From Candidatus Nanohalococcus occultus (lineage in GTDB: Archaea > Nanohalarchaeota > Nanosalinia > Nanosalinales > Nanosalinaceae): a stretch of 64,000 nucleotides of DNA. How positions within the stretch are numbered: the stretch's first letter is position 1; every line of letters starts with the position of its first letter. The notes under the pieces are model-generated. The model was not told the origin of the DNA and made no database searches. It was given only the letters and a program-made list of their open reading frames with translations. The stretch lies in assembly GCF_029207735.1 (NCBI RefSeq), contig NZ_CP104395.1, forward strand, positions 788,692 through 852,691. Direction: 5' to 3'. Position numbers and translations under genes: made by a program. This document shows positions 53,518-62,061 of this stretch, piece after piece.

Positions 53518-54735
53518 ATGGATAGGGAAACAGGCTACAGTCTCAAGCTAAGGAACTTCTGGAGAGAGCAGAGAGATCTCGTGACAATGATCGCAGCCGC
53601 AGCAGTCCTTGGAAGCCTGATAGCCGGTTTCAATATTTTGAACCATCAGAATGCTATCCACAAGTACTCGCTGGACGAAGATAGACGTATATCCGGAGAT
53701 AACGCAACAAGTTTCAGCTTCGAGCTTGATAACCCGCAGTTAGCCGCTGAGACAACAATCGATTTGGTTTTCAGTAGAGGTGTAGGCTCTTCCAATCCTT
53801 TGGTTGTAAGCGTTAACGGACAGGAAGCATCAACTATACAGGGAGAGACTACGACAGTTAGCCTAGACTCTGGCATACTCGCAGAATCGAACAATGTAAC
53901 AATCAAACGACGAAACTTTGCTTTCAGCGATGTGACTTTGACAGACGCCTCGGTGACTTCTCTTACGAACATGCAGCGCCTGGCTTTCGTAGCTTTGAAC
54001 TTCTCAGCGATTTTACTCATATTCACTCCGATAGGTTACGTCAAGTACCGCCAGTACCAGAGAAGGCAGAGAATGGAACAGGAGTTCCCCGAGTTCCTAC
54101 GGGAGATCGTTGAGGGAACCCGTGCCGGAATGTCCCTGCCCCAGGCTATACAGAATACAGAATCAGAAGGCTACAACGGCCTGGAAGAGCATATTGAAAA
54201 GATGAACAACCAGATGGAGTGGGGAGTACCGTTCGACAAAGTACTTTCACAGTTCGGAGAGAAAACAGGCTCTCCAGTAGTCAGAAGATCGGTTGATACA
54301 ATTATACAGGCTTACAGCTCCGGAGGTAATATCCAAGACGTTCTCGAGAGCGTAGGAGACAACATTCGATCTGTTAAGAAGCTTAAGGAGGAAAGACAGT
54401 CCCAGCTGTACGGAGAGATGATGACAGGATACATCGTCTACTTCATCTTCATAGGCATTCTTATCGCACTGACTAACTACCTGCTTCCGAATCTTGCTCA
54501 GGCCTCAGGTTCGTTCGGCGGATCGGTCTCACTTTTCGGAAGCGGAGGCAGCGGCGGAAGCCTACAGGAAAACATTAGCTCGTACAAAAACTGGTTTTCA
54601 ACCCTGGTATACCTTCAATCGGTTTTCTCAGGTCTAATAATTGGGAAGCTAGCCGAGGGAGAGCTAAGAGCAGGTTTGAAACACACCGCCATTCTTTTCG
54701 CTGTCGGATATCTTTCAGTCACATTCTTCCTATAA
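53518..54735 (+). CDS. TadC-like membrane platform protein (second) with an extracytoplasmic insert
   Basis: 405 residues. After a first membrane helix (about 22-42) there is an exported-looking beta-rich domain (about 43-155: FELDNPQLAAETTIDLVFSRG, then NNVTIKRRNFAFSDVTLTD). A second helix, the T2SSF domain (EFPEFLREIVEGTRAGMSLPQAIQ) and C-terminal helices with a Gly/Ser-rich loop follow. Two unequal platform genes are common in archaeal pilus operons. The extracytoplasmic insert is a distinguishing feature. Confidence 0.87.
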   Translation: MDRETGYSLKLRNFWREQRDLVTMIAAAAVLGSLIAGFNILNHQNAIHKYSLDEDRRISGDNATSFSFELDNPQLAAETTIDLVFSRGVGSSNPLVVSVNGQEASTIQGETTTVSLDSGILAESNNVTIKRRNFAFSDVTLTDASVTSLTNMQRLAFVALNFSAILLIFTPIGYVKYRQYQRRQRMEQEFPEFLREIVEGTRAGMSLPQAIQNTESEGYNGLEEHIEKMNNQMEWGVPFDKVLSQFGEKTGSPVVRRSVDTIIQAYSSGGNIQDVLESVGDNIRSVKKLKEERQSQLYGEMMTGYIVYFIFIGILIALTNYLLPNLAQASGSFGGSVSLFGSGGSGGSLQENISSYKNWFSTLVYLQSVFSGLIIGKLAEGELRAGLKHTAILFAVGYLSVTFFL

Positions 54736-54766
54736 TTTAATAGGGACTATACCAAACAGTTTAGGT

Positions 54767-55177
54767 ATGAAAGGAATTTCTTCAATCGTCAGCTCGGTAA
54801 TGGTGCTGGCAGTAGCAATCACAATGGTAGGGATATTTTCAGGATGGGCGCCAAACGTACTAAACGACGTCCTAGACAGCACAGAAGGACAGACAACAAA
54901 TCAGACGACGTGTAACCAGGCAAGTCTGGATATTATCTCAGCTAGCTACTACTCTGGAGGTCAGACCGCAGTAGTGGTTGAAAACACCAGTAACGTAGAC
55001 ATAGGAACTGTCAGAGTTTCCGCATGGAAAAATGGAGTCCCTATGAGCAACACTGAAGAGCTACTTGATGAAGGACTGGAGACTATCAACGTCTCAACTT
55101 CAAGCAGGCCAGCCTACGTTCGAGCATCATCGCTGAACTGTAACAGTGTGTCAACCGAGTTCTCGGACATCCAATGA
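54767..55177 (+). CDS. Archaeal type IV pilin-like protein
   Basis: A 136-residue protein with a class III-type start: short basic MKG, then a hydrophobic helix (ISSIVSSVMVLAVAITMVGIFSGWAP) expected to be exposed after prepilin peptidase cleavage near KG|IS. The rest is a Ser/Asn/Thr-rich beta domain with two cysteines (TTCNQ, SLNC). It lies directly after the second platform gene and overlaps the next pilin-like gene by 4 bases. No prepilin peptidase gene is in the window. Confidence 0.82.
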   Translation: MKGISSIVSSVMVLAVAITMVGIFSGWAPNVLNDVLDSTEGQTTNQTTCNQASLDIISASYYSGGQTAVVVENTSNVDIGTVRVSAWKNGVPMSNTEELLDEGLETINVSTSSRPAYVRASSLNCNSVSTEFSDIQ

Positions 55178-55605
55178 AGGGAGTTTCAACCGTAATAACA
55201 TCGGTTCTCCTAGTAAGCGTCTCGGTAGCCCTAGCCTCGATGTATGCAGGCTGGGCGCCGGACCTTGCCGAAGATCTTACAGACAACGTCGCAGATAATT
55301 CAGAGCAGACCACAAAATGTAACAACGCAGCGATATCTATTCAGAACCCTTACTACGATCAAAACAGCCAGACCACGTTTTTCATACTGAAAAACACGGG
55401 TACAATCCGTTTTAACAAAGCACTGGAAGTCATGGCTCTTAACAAGACTCGTTTGAACAGCACAGAGGTCTACGGGCTTTCTCCCGGAGAAAGCAAGAGC
55501 GGGTCTTTTGAGACCTCGATCAGACCTTCCCGTATAATCGTTCGGTCGGCAGAGGAATGTCCGGATCTCAGAGCGCGGAACAGCCGGATCGGAGTCAGGA
55601 ACTGA
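55174..55605 (+). CDS. Archaeal type IV pilin-like protein (second)
   Basis: 143 residues, paralogous in layout to the gene before it: MKGVSTVITSVLLVSVSVALASMYAGWAPDL, a class III-type leader and helix, then a beta domain with two cysteines (TKCNN, EECPD). The shared WAP motif after the helix suggests the two are major and minor subunits of one filament. ATGA overlap with the first pilin-like gene. Confidence 0.82.
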   Translation: MKGVSTVITSVLLVSVSVALASMYAGWAPDLAEDLTDNVADNSEQTTKCNNAAISIQNPYYDQNSQTTFFILKNTGTIRFNKALEVMALNKTRLNSTEVYGLSPGESKSGSFETSIRPSRIIVRSAEECPDLRARNSRIGVRN

Positions 55606-55633
55606 TAAACACCGTCCCCGATAAACTGGTAAT

Positions 55634-56164
55634 GTGAGGAAAACACTCGCAGCTCTAATCCTGATCTGTATGATCAGTCCTGGAATAAGCCAGGAACCGG
55701 ATAACATCACCGTGGAGCTGGAGTTCAGCCCTTCCAACGCATATATGGAAGGACAGAGCTATGAGAACACCCAAGTGCTGACAGCTCCTTCTTTCGGCTA
55801 TGTTTCCAGTAGCCAGCCACTGGGGCTTGTAAGCTACAACGAAGATCCTTTACGCATAGGATTTATCGACAGCGAAAGATACTACATAACACAGAAGACA
55901 GGGGAGTTCCTGATACCTTTCACGAGGAACGGCGCCGGAGCGATTGAAGACCGTAGAGAGCTGATTGAGTCCGGAGAGCTGTTGACGCGTTTGAATCCGT
56001 CGATCGGCTTTCCGCTCGGAGCCGAAAGAGTAATTAGAGTCTCTTACCATTTTACGTACAAGGTCTCGGAGATTGTAGGCCCAAAGACAGGTATTGAAGA
56101 AATCCTGGTCCGAAACAGTATACACGCCGGAAATCAAACAGAATTAACACTGAGAACAAGCTAA
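55634..56164 (+). CDS. Secreted protein of the pilus operon
   Basis: From GTG 55634: signal peptide (MRKTLAALILICMISPGISQ) and about 155 residues of beta-rich exported sequence with no cysteine and no recognised family. It comes 28 bases after the second pilin-like gene and overlaps the following small gene (TAATG), so it is probably a pilus accessory or tip/assembly factor. That role is inferred from position. Confidence 0.65.
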   Translation: MRKTLAALILICMISPGISQEPDNITVELEFSPSNAYMEGQSYENTQVLTAPSFGYVSSSQPLGLVSYNEDPLRIGFIDSERYYITQKTGEFLIPFTRNGAGAIEDRRELIESGELLTRLNPSIGFPLGAERVIRVSYHFTYKVSEIVGPKTGIEEILVRNSIHAGNQTELTLRTS

Positions 56165-56358
56165 TGACAAATTACTGGATAATCGAAGTTTACAGCGACG
56201 AAAAGGCAAACATCTCAATAACCTCGAAAGAAGAGATAGACGCTCTGAAAAACATGGGAGAGATCGAAGAATGGCAGTACGCTTCCACGGACGAAGCCAC
56301 GGAAGACGAGATGATTGAAAGAGCAGAAGACCAGGGTCTCGAACACGACCCATGGTAA
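56164..56358 (+). CDS. Hypothetical small acidic protein
   Basis: 64 residues: NYWIIEVYSDEKANISITSKEEIDALKNMG, then EEWQYASTDEATEDEMIERAEDQGLEHDPW. A strand pair then helix pattern suggests a compact alpha/beta module. It is coupled to the preceding secreted-protein gene by overlap and has no signal peptide, so it would be cytoplasmic. Function unknown. Confidence 0.65.
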   Translation: MTNYWIIEVYSDEKANISITSKEEIDALKNMGEIEEWQYASTDEATEDEMIERAEDQGLEHDPW

Positions 56359-56361
56359 ACT

Positions 56362-56670
56362 CTACTCTATCTTACTCGGCAAAGTACCGTAATCGACATC
56401 CTCCAGGAATTCATCGACAGTTTCGGTTTCAGCTTCAAGGTAGGTGCTTACACCGCCGGAATCAACCTCTATCACCGTATCTTGTTCTACAGGATTCACA
56501 CGGAATATGTTCCAGATCTCCTGTGGCGGATCTGCCTCGTATAAGTTAACACTATCCGAGCCGTATTTGAAGCTGCGGAAAGGCTCGTCGCGGCTGTGTT
56601 TTTCAGCGTGCGGTGTGCTTACAACACGAAAATCGTAAGAATCTAAGAGTTTGTTGACAAGTTCACGCAT
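56362..56670 (-). CDS. Hypothetical small protein
   Basis: A 102-residue acidic soluble protein with a helical start (MRELVNKLLDSYDFRVV), a strand-rich middle (SVNLYEADPPQEIWNIFRVNP) and a helix near the end (ETVDEFLEDV). No recognised family. It converges with the 64-residue gene (gap 3 bases) and lies between that and tRNA-Phe on the same strand as the tRNA. Confidence 0.65.
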   Translation of the reverse strand: MRELVNKLLDSYDFRVVSTPHAEKHSRDEPFRSFKYGSDSVNLYEADPPQEIWNIFRVNPVEQDTVIEVDSGGVSTYLEAETETVDEFLEDVDYGTLPSKIE

Positions 56671-56724
56671 CTTGATCGAACCTCAGGATTCGAAGCCTAT
56701 CAAATCCAAGTTATATGATCTGTT

Positions 56725-56798
56725 TGGCCGATCCCGGATTTGAACCGGGGACAACTCCATCTTCAGTGAAGCGCTCTCCCAGGCTGAGCTAATCGGCC
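56725..56798 (-). tRNA. tRNA-Phe(GAA)
   Basis: On the minus strand GGCCGAT pairs with ATCGGCC, discriminator A. The anticodon stem CTTCA/TGGAG encloses CTGAAGA, giving GAA. The D-arm is GCTC...GAGC and the T-arm is CCCGG-TTCAAAT-CCGGG. No intron. Confidence 0.95.
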
Positions 56799-56849
56799 TT
56801 CGTAAAACTGTATTAGCAAGGTGAGCTTTAAGAAGTGTTGCGAAATCCG

Positions 56850-57269
56850 TTAGATCAAAGCCAGTACAGTGTTGGATAGAACAAGGACTAGAATCGATAT
56901 AAACACCGCAAGCCCTTCCGCTATCATAACCGCGTAAATATAGTTCGTTTCAAACACTTCTTTGACATACCATATTTTGAAAGGTTCGACAAGCAGAGTT
57001 GAGACTCCGGCTATAGCGTAAAATACCAGTCCTGATCCGAACGTCACTTCTTGACCCATAACATGGGCTAAGGCGATAAGTGAGGTCGGCACTACAGCCG
57101 TCAGGAATGCGAACTCCGTTGACAGTGAAAGAGACTTCGACCTCGAGGCACCTTTATACAGCACAATATTCGCCATCGAGTGGATCGCGATAAAGTTGAA
57201 AACCAGAGAACCCATGAATATCGCTGAAAAGTAAATCATCAGGGTTATCGCAGGCGAAGCCATAGTCAT
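56850..57269 (-). CDS. Hypothetical membrane protein with four helices
   Basis: A 139-residue integral membrane protein. Four hydrophobic segments are visible (about 5-30, 48-68, 78-98, 112-137) with few charges between (KGASRSKSLSLS; KIWYVKEVFETN). No catalytic or metal motif seen. It is divergent from the deoxyhypusine synthase gene with a promoter region between them. The N-terminus could be ATG 57269 or the ATG two codons later. Confidence 0.65.
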   Translation of the reverse strand: MTMASPAITLMIYFSAIFMGSLVFNFIAIHSMANIVLYKGASRSKSLSLSTEFAFLTAVVPTSLIALAHVMGQEVTFGSGLVFYAIAGVSTLLVEPFKIWYVKEVFETNYIYAVMIAEGLAVFISILVLVLSNTVLALI

Positions 57270-57348
57270 TGAATTGATATCCCGGATTTAAAACCCTACG
57301 ATTTGCGGACTCTACAGTCTCATAAAACTTCAAGAACTCATCCAGAGT

Positions 57349-58374
57349 ATGACTGAGGAAAACGGTAGCTCGGAGACAAGAGACCACGTAATACCCGGAA
57401 CCAAGAAAAGCCATAAAGGCAAAAAAGTGGAAGGATACGACTTCCGCGGCGAGTTCAGCCTCGAGGACATGCTGGATGCCTACGAGACCACCGGCTTCCA
57501 AGCAACCCATATGAAAGAAGCCATCGAGCTGGTCAAGGAGATGCGGGAAAACGACGCGAAAATATTCCTGACCTTCACATCCAATATAATAAGCTCTGGG
57601 CTGCGTGAAGCGGTTGCTTACCTCGCAAAGGAAGATTTCGTGGACGTAATAATTACTTCAAGCGGCTCACACACCGAAGACGTTATCAAAACAGCCAAGG
57701 AGTTCAAGATGGGTTCATGGGATGCGGATGAAGCTGCTTTACGTGAACAAGGCATCAACAGGCTTGGAAACATCTACGTTGAATCAGATAACTACGTCTG
57801 GCTCGAACAGTGGCTGAATTCGGAGGTTTTCCCCGAGTTCTTCGAAGAAAAGAAGATGCGGACACCTACAGAAGTAGCTAAAGCACTTGGCGAGGCAGTT
57901 GGAGAAGACGAAGAGCTAGAACAGAAAGATTCGTTCCTTTACCACGCCAGCGAAAACGAGATACCTGTTTTCTGCCCGGCACTGATCGATGCCGAAATCG
58001 GAGACTACATGTTTTACTACAGACAAGAGCAAGACGAGGATATCGGAATCGAGATCCTGGACGACTGGGACAAGCTTATCCACGAAGCCGTAGAGGCAGA
58101 GACCACCGGCATCATCTCGGTTGGAGACGGCGTCCCGAAGCACCAGGCCATCATGTCTAACCTTTTCCGTGGCGGAACCGATTACGCGGTGTATATCTCG
58201 ACCGGAATGGAGGGCGACGGATCACTAAGTGGTGCGCCTCCTAAGGAAGCGGTTTCCTGGGGAAAAATTAAGGAAAAAACAAGAAACTACACCCAGGTCG
58301 AAGCAGAGGCCACGCTGGTCTTCCCACTGTTAGTCGCATCTAGCTTCAAGAACTTCGAACCATCGGATTCTTGA
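57349..58374 (+). CDS. dys: Deoxyhypusine synthase
   Basis: A 341-residue NAD-dependent enzyme that transfers the aminobutyl group of spermidine to a lysine of aIF5A. TFTSNIISSGLREAVAYLAKE, IITSSGSHTEDVIK, SVGDGVPKHQ and the active-site EAVSWGKI (catalytic Lys306) are conserved. Length is normal. It is a firm archaeal marker. It lies just ahead of an aldo/keto reductase gene, with the start of that gene near its stop. Confidence 0.95.
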   Translation: MTEENGSSETRDHVIPGTKKSHKGKKVEGYDFRGEFSLEDMLDAYETTGFQATHMKEAIELVKEMRENDAKIFLTFTSNIISSGLREAVAYLAKEDFVDVIITSSGSHTEDVIKTAKEFKMGSWDADEAALREQGINRLGNIYVESDNYVWLEQWLNSEVFPEFFEEKKMRTPTEVAKALGEAVGEDEELEQKDSFLYHASENEIPVFCPALIDAEIGDYMFYYRQEQDEDIGIEILDDWDKLIHEAVEAETTGIISVGDGVPKHQAIMSNLFRGGTDYAVYISTGMEGDGSLSGAPPKEAVSWGKIKEKTRNYTQVEAEATLVFPLLVASSFKNFEPSDS

Positions 58375-58403
58375 GTGCTGTCTATCCGTTAAACTCTGTG
58401 AAA

Positions 58404-59222
58404 ATGGAGTACGTCAAAGTAAACGATACAGAAGTTCCGGCACTAGGGTTCGGGACATGGCAGCTTAAAGGAGAAGAATGCGTAGAAGGCGTTAAAACCG
58501 CATTAGACTTAGGATACAGGCACATTGATACCGCTCAAGCCTACGAAAACGAGGATAAAGTTGGAAAAGGAATAGCACAGAGCGATGTCAACCGAGAAGA
58601 TATCTTTCTAACAACAAAGGTCTGGAGAGACAGATTGAACGAAAAAGATCTCAAAGACTCGGTTGAAGAAAGTCTCGAGAAGCTTCAGACAGATTATGTC
58701 GATCTTCTTTTAATTCACTGGCCTTTCGAGGAGATGGATCTCGAAGCAGTTCTAGATGAGATGAATGAACTCGTAGACGAAGGTAATGTCAGGAATATCG
58801 GTGTAAGTAACTTCACAACCGATCAGATCGAAGAAGCACAGGAACTATCTGAGGCTCATCTGATGACCGATCAGGTTGAGTACCATCCTTTCCTCGACCA
58901 ATCAGCAGTTCACGGAAAATGTGTGGAAAACGAGATGATGCTTACGGCTTACTCGCCTCTGGCACGTGGAAACGTCATTGGAAACGAGACCCTGAAGGAG
59001 ATCGGAGACGCACACGGCAAATCCGAGGTTCAGGTAGCGCTTCGTTGGCTGATCCAGCAGGAAAACATCGCAGCGATTCCTAAGGCGACATCCGAGGAAC
59101 ATATTGAGGCAAATCTCGACGTCTTTGACTTCGAGCTAACGGATGAAGAGATGGGGAAAATTAACGAGTTGAAAGGCCGCGATCGGAAGGTCGATCCTGA
59201 CTTCGCACCGAACTGGGACTGA
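58404..59222 (+). CDS. Aldo/keto reductase
   Basis: About 272 residues from ATG 58404 (MEYVKVNDTEVPALGFGTWQ). The catalytic tetrad is Asp42, Tyr47, Lys72 and His105 (IDTAQAYENE, TTKVWRD, LLLIHWP). The NADPH site is at the end (AIPKATSEEHIEANL). It is a (beta/alpha)8 barrel reducing sugar or keto-aldehydes. A start 11 codons upstream is possible but untypical. Confidence 0.94.
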   Translation: MEYVKVNDTEVPALGFGTWQLKGEECVEGVKTALDLGYRHIDTAQAYENEDKVGKGIAQSDVNREDIFLTTKVWRDRLNEKDLKDSVEESLEKLQTDYVDLLLIHWPFEEMDLEAVLDEMNELVDEGNVRNIGVSNFTTDQIEEAQELSEAHLMTDQVEYHPFLDQSAVHGKCVENEMMLTAYSPLARGNVIGNETLKEIGDAHGKSEVQVALRWLIQQENIAAIPKATSEEHIEANLDVFDFELTDEEMGKINELKGRDRKVDPDFAPNWD

Positions 59223-59295
59223 CTTTTTCTCTCCCAGTTCTTTCCTTTCTAGTTTTTCCCGAGAAATTTAACTTCCGAACCCCCGATAGTCTAAC

Positions 59296-60114
59296 ATGGC
59301 ATCGGGGGAGGAAAACGAGAAGTCAGGTAAAGAACATCTTAAAGAGAGCGGTAAACACCTAGGGAAAGGCGCACAGAAAGCTATAGACGATGCCGTTGAC
59401 GAGGAACGTATCGAAGAGCTAAGCGAGACCTTTGATCGGAAGATGAAATATTATGATCAGCGTAAATCCCAGCTTCTCGGGAAAGCAAGTTATGCGATAG
59501 GTGCTTCCAAGGCCCCGGCCGCATCCGGACTGATTGTTCTGCTACCTCTTTTCACAGTTTATCTCGTCATAGAATGGCTGTTCGGAAAGATCAACCAGAT
59601 ACCGGGAATCGAGAACATAACCGTGAACGGATTCCTCGGCCTGGAGTTCAGTGCCACGGTAACATACTATGCTAGTCAAAGCTACAGACTGGCAGTTTTA
59701 CTTATACTAGGAGCGGTAACCGTCACAGCAGCAGGCAAAGCAGTAAACACGAAGAAAGGTTTCAAAGCTGAGAGAATTATCGATCACGTATTCGAGAAAA
59801 TACCTTTCATTGGCTCAGTCTACAGCATCACAAAAGTTACAACCGAGACAGTTCTAGGAAGCGCCGAAGACTTTTCTAAACCAGTGAAGATCGAACACAA
59901 CGGCTTCCGGTTCTCCGGGTTCAAAACAGGCAATAAAGCCGAGGACGGACGGGAGATAGTCTTCGTGCCGACCGCACCCAATATCACCTCGGGCGCGGTA
60001 GTCGAAATTGAGGAAGAAAAACTGGTTGAAAGCGATGAAGACGCAGAACAAGCACTTACAAGAGTTTTGAGCGCAGGTTTCGGTCAGAGCAACAAAGATC
60101 GAGAAGAAAAATAA
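59296..60114 (+). CDS. DUF502-family membrane protein
   Basis: A 272-residue protein with a charged N-terminal coiled segment (about 1-65) and two membrane helices (about 75-98 and 128-150). The conserved DUF502 domain follows (GLIVLLPLFTVYLVIEW, then ERIIDHVFEKIPFIGSVYSITKVTTETVL and FVPTAPNITSGAVVEIEEEKLVE). Known members are uncharacterised; plant relatives include LCV/COV proteins. ATG 59296 is preceded by AT-rich DNA. Confidence 0.87.
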   Translation: MASGEENEKSGKEHLKESGKHLGKGAQKAIDDAVDEERIEELSETFDRKMKYYDQRKSQLLGKASYAIGASKAPAASGLIVLLPLFTVYLVIEWLFGKINQIPGIENITVNGFLGLEFSATVTYYASQSYRLAVLLILGAVTVTAAGKAVNTKKGFKAERIIDHVFEKIPFIGSVYSITKVTTETVLGSAEDFSKPVKIEHNGFRFSGFKTGNKAEDGREIVFVPTAPNITSGAVVEIEEEKLVESDEDAEQALTRVLSAGFGQSNKDREEK

Positions 60115-60166
60115 CGTAAAAACACCAGGCCGAATTAATTAAGGCATTGAGTCCAATCATGTCTTT

Positions 60167-60862
60167 GTGGGAATAATCGAACTGGAAAACGTCAGGAAGA
60201 TTTACCAGCTAGGAGAGACAGAAGTCGAGGCACTAAGAGGTTCGGACGTGGAAATCGAACAAGGAGAGTTCGTAGCAGTTATGGGACCCTCAGGCTCAGG
60301 TAAATCAACGCTGATGAATATGATTGGCGCATTAGACATCCCTACCTCTGGCAAGGTGAGTATCGGCGACGAAGACATAGGCGAAATGAAACAAGACGAG
60401 CTGGCGCTTTTACGAAGTCGGAAAATAGGTTTTATCTTCCAAGAGTTCAATCTGATCAACTCTATGAACGCGTGGCAGAACGTAGCGCTCCCAATGGTTT
60501 TCAGAGACGTGAAAAAATCAGAGCGGAAGAAAAGAGCAGTCAGCCTGCTCGAACAGGTAGGACTTGAAGAACGCACATCTCACCGGCCTTCAGAGCTTTC
60601 AGGAGGGCAGCGACAACGTGTTTCAATCGCGAGATCGCTGGCAAACAACCCCGAGATAATCCTGGCCGATGAGCCTACAGGCAACCTGGATACAAAGACA
60701 GGTGCGAAGATCATGGATCTTCTAACAGAGCTAAACAACGATGGAAAGACGATTATAATGGTCACACACGATCCTAACGACGCAGAGTATGCCGACAGAA
60801 CCATAACCATAATTGACGGGAAGACAAACCCCGAAGACGAGAGGACAGACAATGAAAACTGA
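60167..60862 (+). CDS. MacB/LolD-type ABC transporter ATP-binding protein
   Basis: A 231-residue ATPase from GTG 60167. Walker A GPSGSGKST (40-48), the Q-loop FQEFNL, signature LSGGQRQRVSIARSL and Walker B IILADEPTGNLD are intact. The family drives mechanotransmission-type permeases (MacB/FtsX) rather than ordinary channels. It heads an operon with a CARDB/S-layer-type surface protein and two MacB-like permeases. Confidence 0.95.
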   Translation: MGIIELENVRKIYQLGETEVEALRGSDVEIEQGEFVAVMGPSGSGKSTLMNMIGALDIPTSGKVSIGDEDIGEMKQDELALLRSRKIGFIFQEFNLINSMNAWQNVALPMVFRDVKKSERKKRAVSLLEQVGLEERTSHRPSELSGGQRQRVSIARSLANNPEIILADEPTGNLDTKTGAKIMDLLTELNNDGKTIIMVTHDPNDAEYADRTITIIDGKTNPEDERTDNEN

Positions 60863-62060
60863 TACTATGAACAAACTTAGTTTAATCACTTTCACAACAC
60901 TTATACTTGTTTCAATGGCGGGCGCACAGCCCAGTACAAGTATAGATATAGAACTGAAAAGCACTGAACCTACACCGCTCCAAACATCGGAGTATGCCGA
61001 CATCTGGCTCGAAGTAGAAAATGAAGGAACTGTAGCCGCAGATAACGTAGACATAACATTCCAGGAGAACTATCCGTTTTCCATTGACCGCGGCGACCGT
61101 GTAAACTGGAGTATAGACGAGATAGTGCCAGGAGAGACATATCAGCTCCATCTACAGACGAAGGTTGATGAGAACGCGGTACAGGGAGAAAACACCTTAG
61201 ATTTCACAGTAGAGACCTCTAGCACCAGGATTGAGGAGAAGGTGCCTGTTGAGGTACGTTCGGACAGGAACGTTCTTTCAGTTGAAAACGTCGAGTTCCC
61301 TGGCAAGGTTGCTCCGGGAACGGAAAACGAGATGAGACTCGTGGTTGGAAACCTTGCGGATTCACAGCTGAAAAACATCCAAGTCAAACTCGATGTGTCC
61401 TCCGAGAACCTGCCTTTTGCGACCGCAGAATCCTCGACGAAAAACATTGAGAAAATCGAGGCCGGGGACTCAACATCTTTCAATTACTCCGTAGCAATCG
61501 ATGAAAATGCGGAAAACGGAGTCTACAAGCTTCCTGTAAGCATGACGTTTGAAAACGAGGCCGGTACCGAGTTCGAACAGTCAACTTTCACAGGCATCAA
61601 CATCGGAGGGACACCGGAGATAGATGCCGGATTAGATCTGGACGAACCTCTCGAGGACGGACGCCAGGAAGTTACGTTGAGACTTGTAAACAAGGGACAT
61701 GGCTCAGCGGATTTCGTAACCGTCGAACTCAATGAGACAGATCAGCTCGAAGTCATAGGCAGCAAAGAGGTTTACATAGGCTCTATGGACTCGGATGATT
61801 TCCAGACAGCAAGCTTCGATATCTACGTGGACACTGAACAGGAAAGTGTCGACGCACCGCTGGAAATACCCGTACAAGTCTCCTACAGCGATCAGAATGG
61901 AGATGTATCGAACAGTCAGACAGTTCAAGCCGAAGTTTACAGCCAGGCAGAGCTACAGAGATACGGTTCCGGCTCCGGAAACAGGCTTTTACCCGCAGCT
62001 GTTGTCGGAATCATCGTCCTAGGAGCAGGAATCTATTACTGGAGAAAGAAACGATCATAG
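60852..62060 (+). CDS. Exported membrane-anchored protein with CARDB/NEW3-like domains
   Basis: A 402-residue protein from ATG 60852, overlapping the ATPase stop by 11 bases. Signal peptide (NKLSLITFTTLILVSMAGA), three or more beta-sandwich domains of the COG1361/CARDB style (YADIWLEVENEGTVAADNVDITF, then NEMRLVVGNLADSQLKNIQVKL and VTLRLVNKGHGSADFVTVEL) and a C-terminal helix with a KKRS end. It is likely the extracellular periplasm-like adaptor of the adjacent MacB-type exporter. Confidence 0.85.
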   Translation: MKTDTMNKLSLITFTTLILVSMAGAQPSTSIDIELKSTEPTPLQTSEYADIWLEVENEGTVAADNVDITFQENYPFSIDRGDRVNWSIDEIVPGETYQLHLQTKVDENAVQGENTLDFTVETSSTRIEEKVPVEVRSDRNVLSVENVEFPGKVAPGTENEMRLVVGNLADSQLKNIQVKLDVSSENLPFATAESSTKNIEKIEAGDSTSFNYSVAIDENAENGVYKLPVSMTFENEAGTEFEQSTFTGINIGGTPEIDAGLDLDEPLEDGRQEVTLRLVNKGHGSADFVTVELNETDQLEVIGSKEVYIGSMDSDDFQTASFDIYVDTEQESVDAPLEIPVQVSYSDQNGDVSNSQTVQAEVYSQAELQRYGSGSGNRLLPAAVVGIIVLGAGIYYWRKKRS

Positions 62061-62061
62061 G

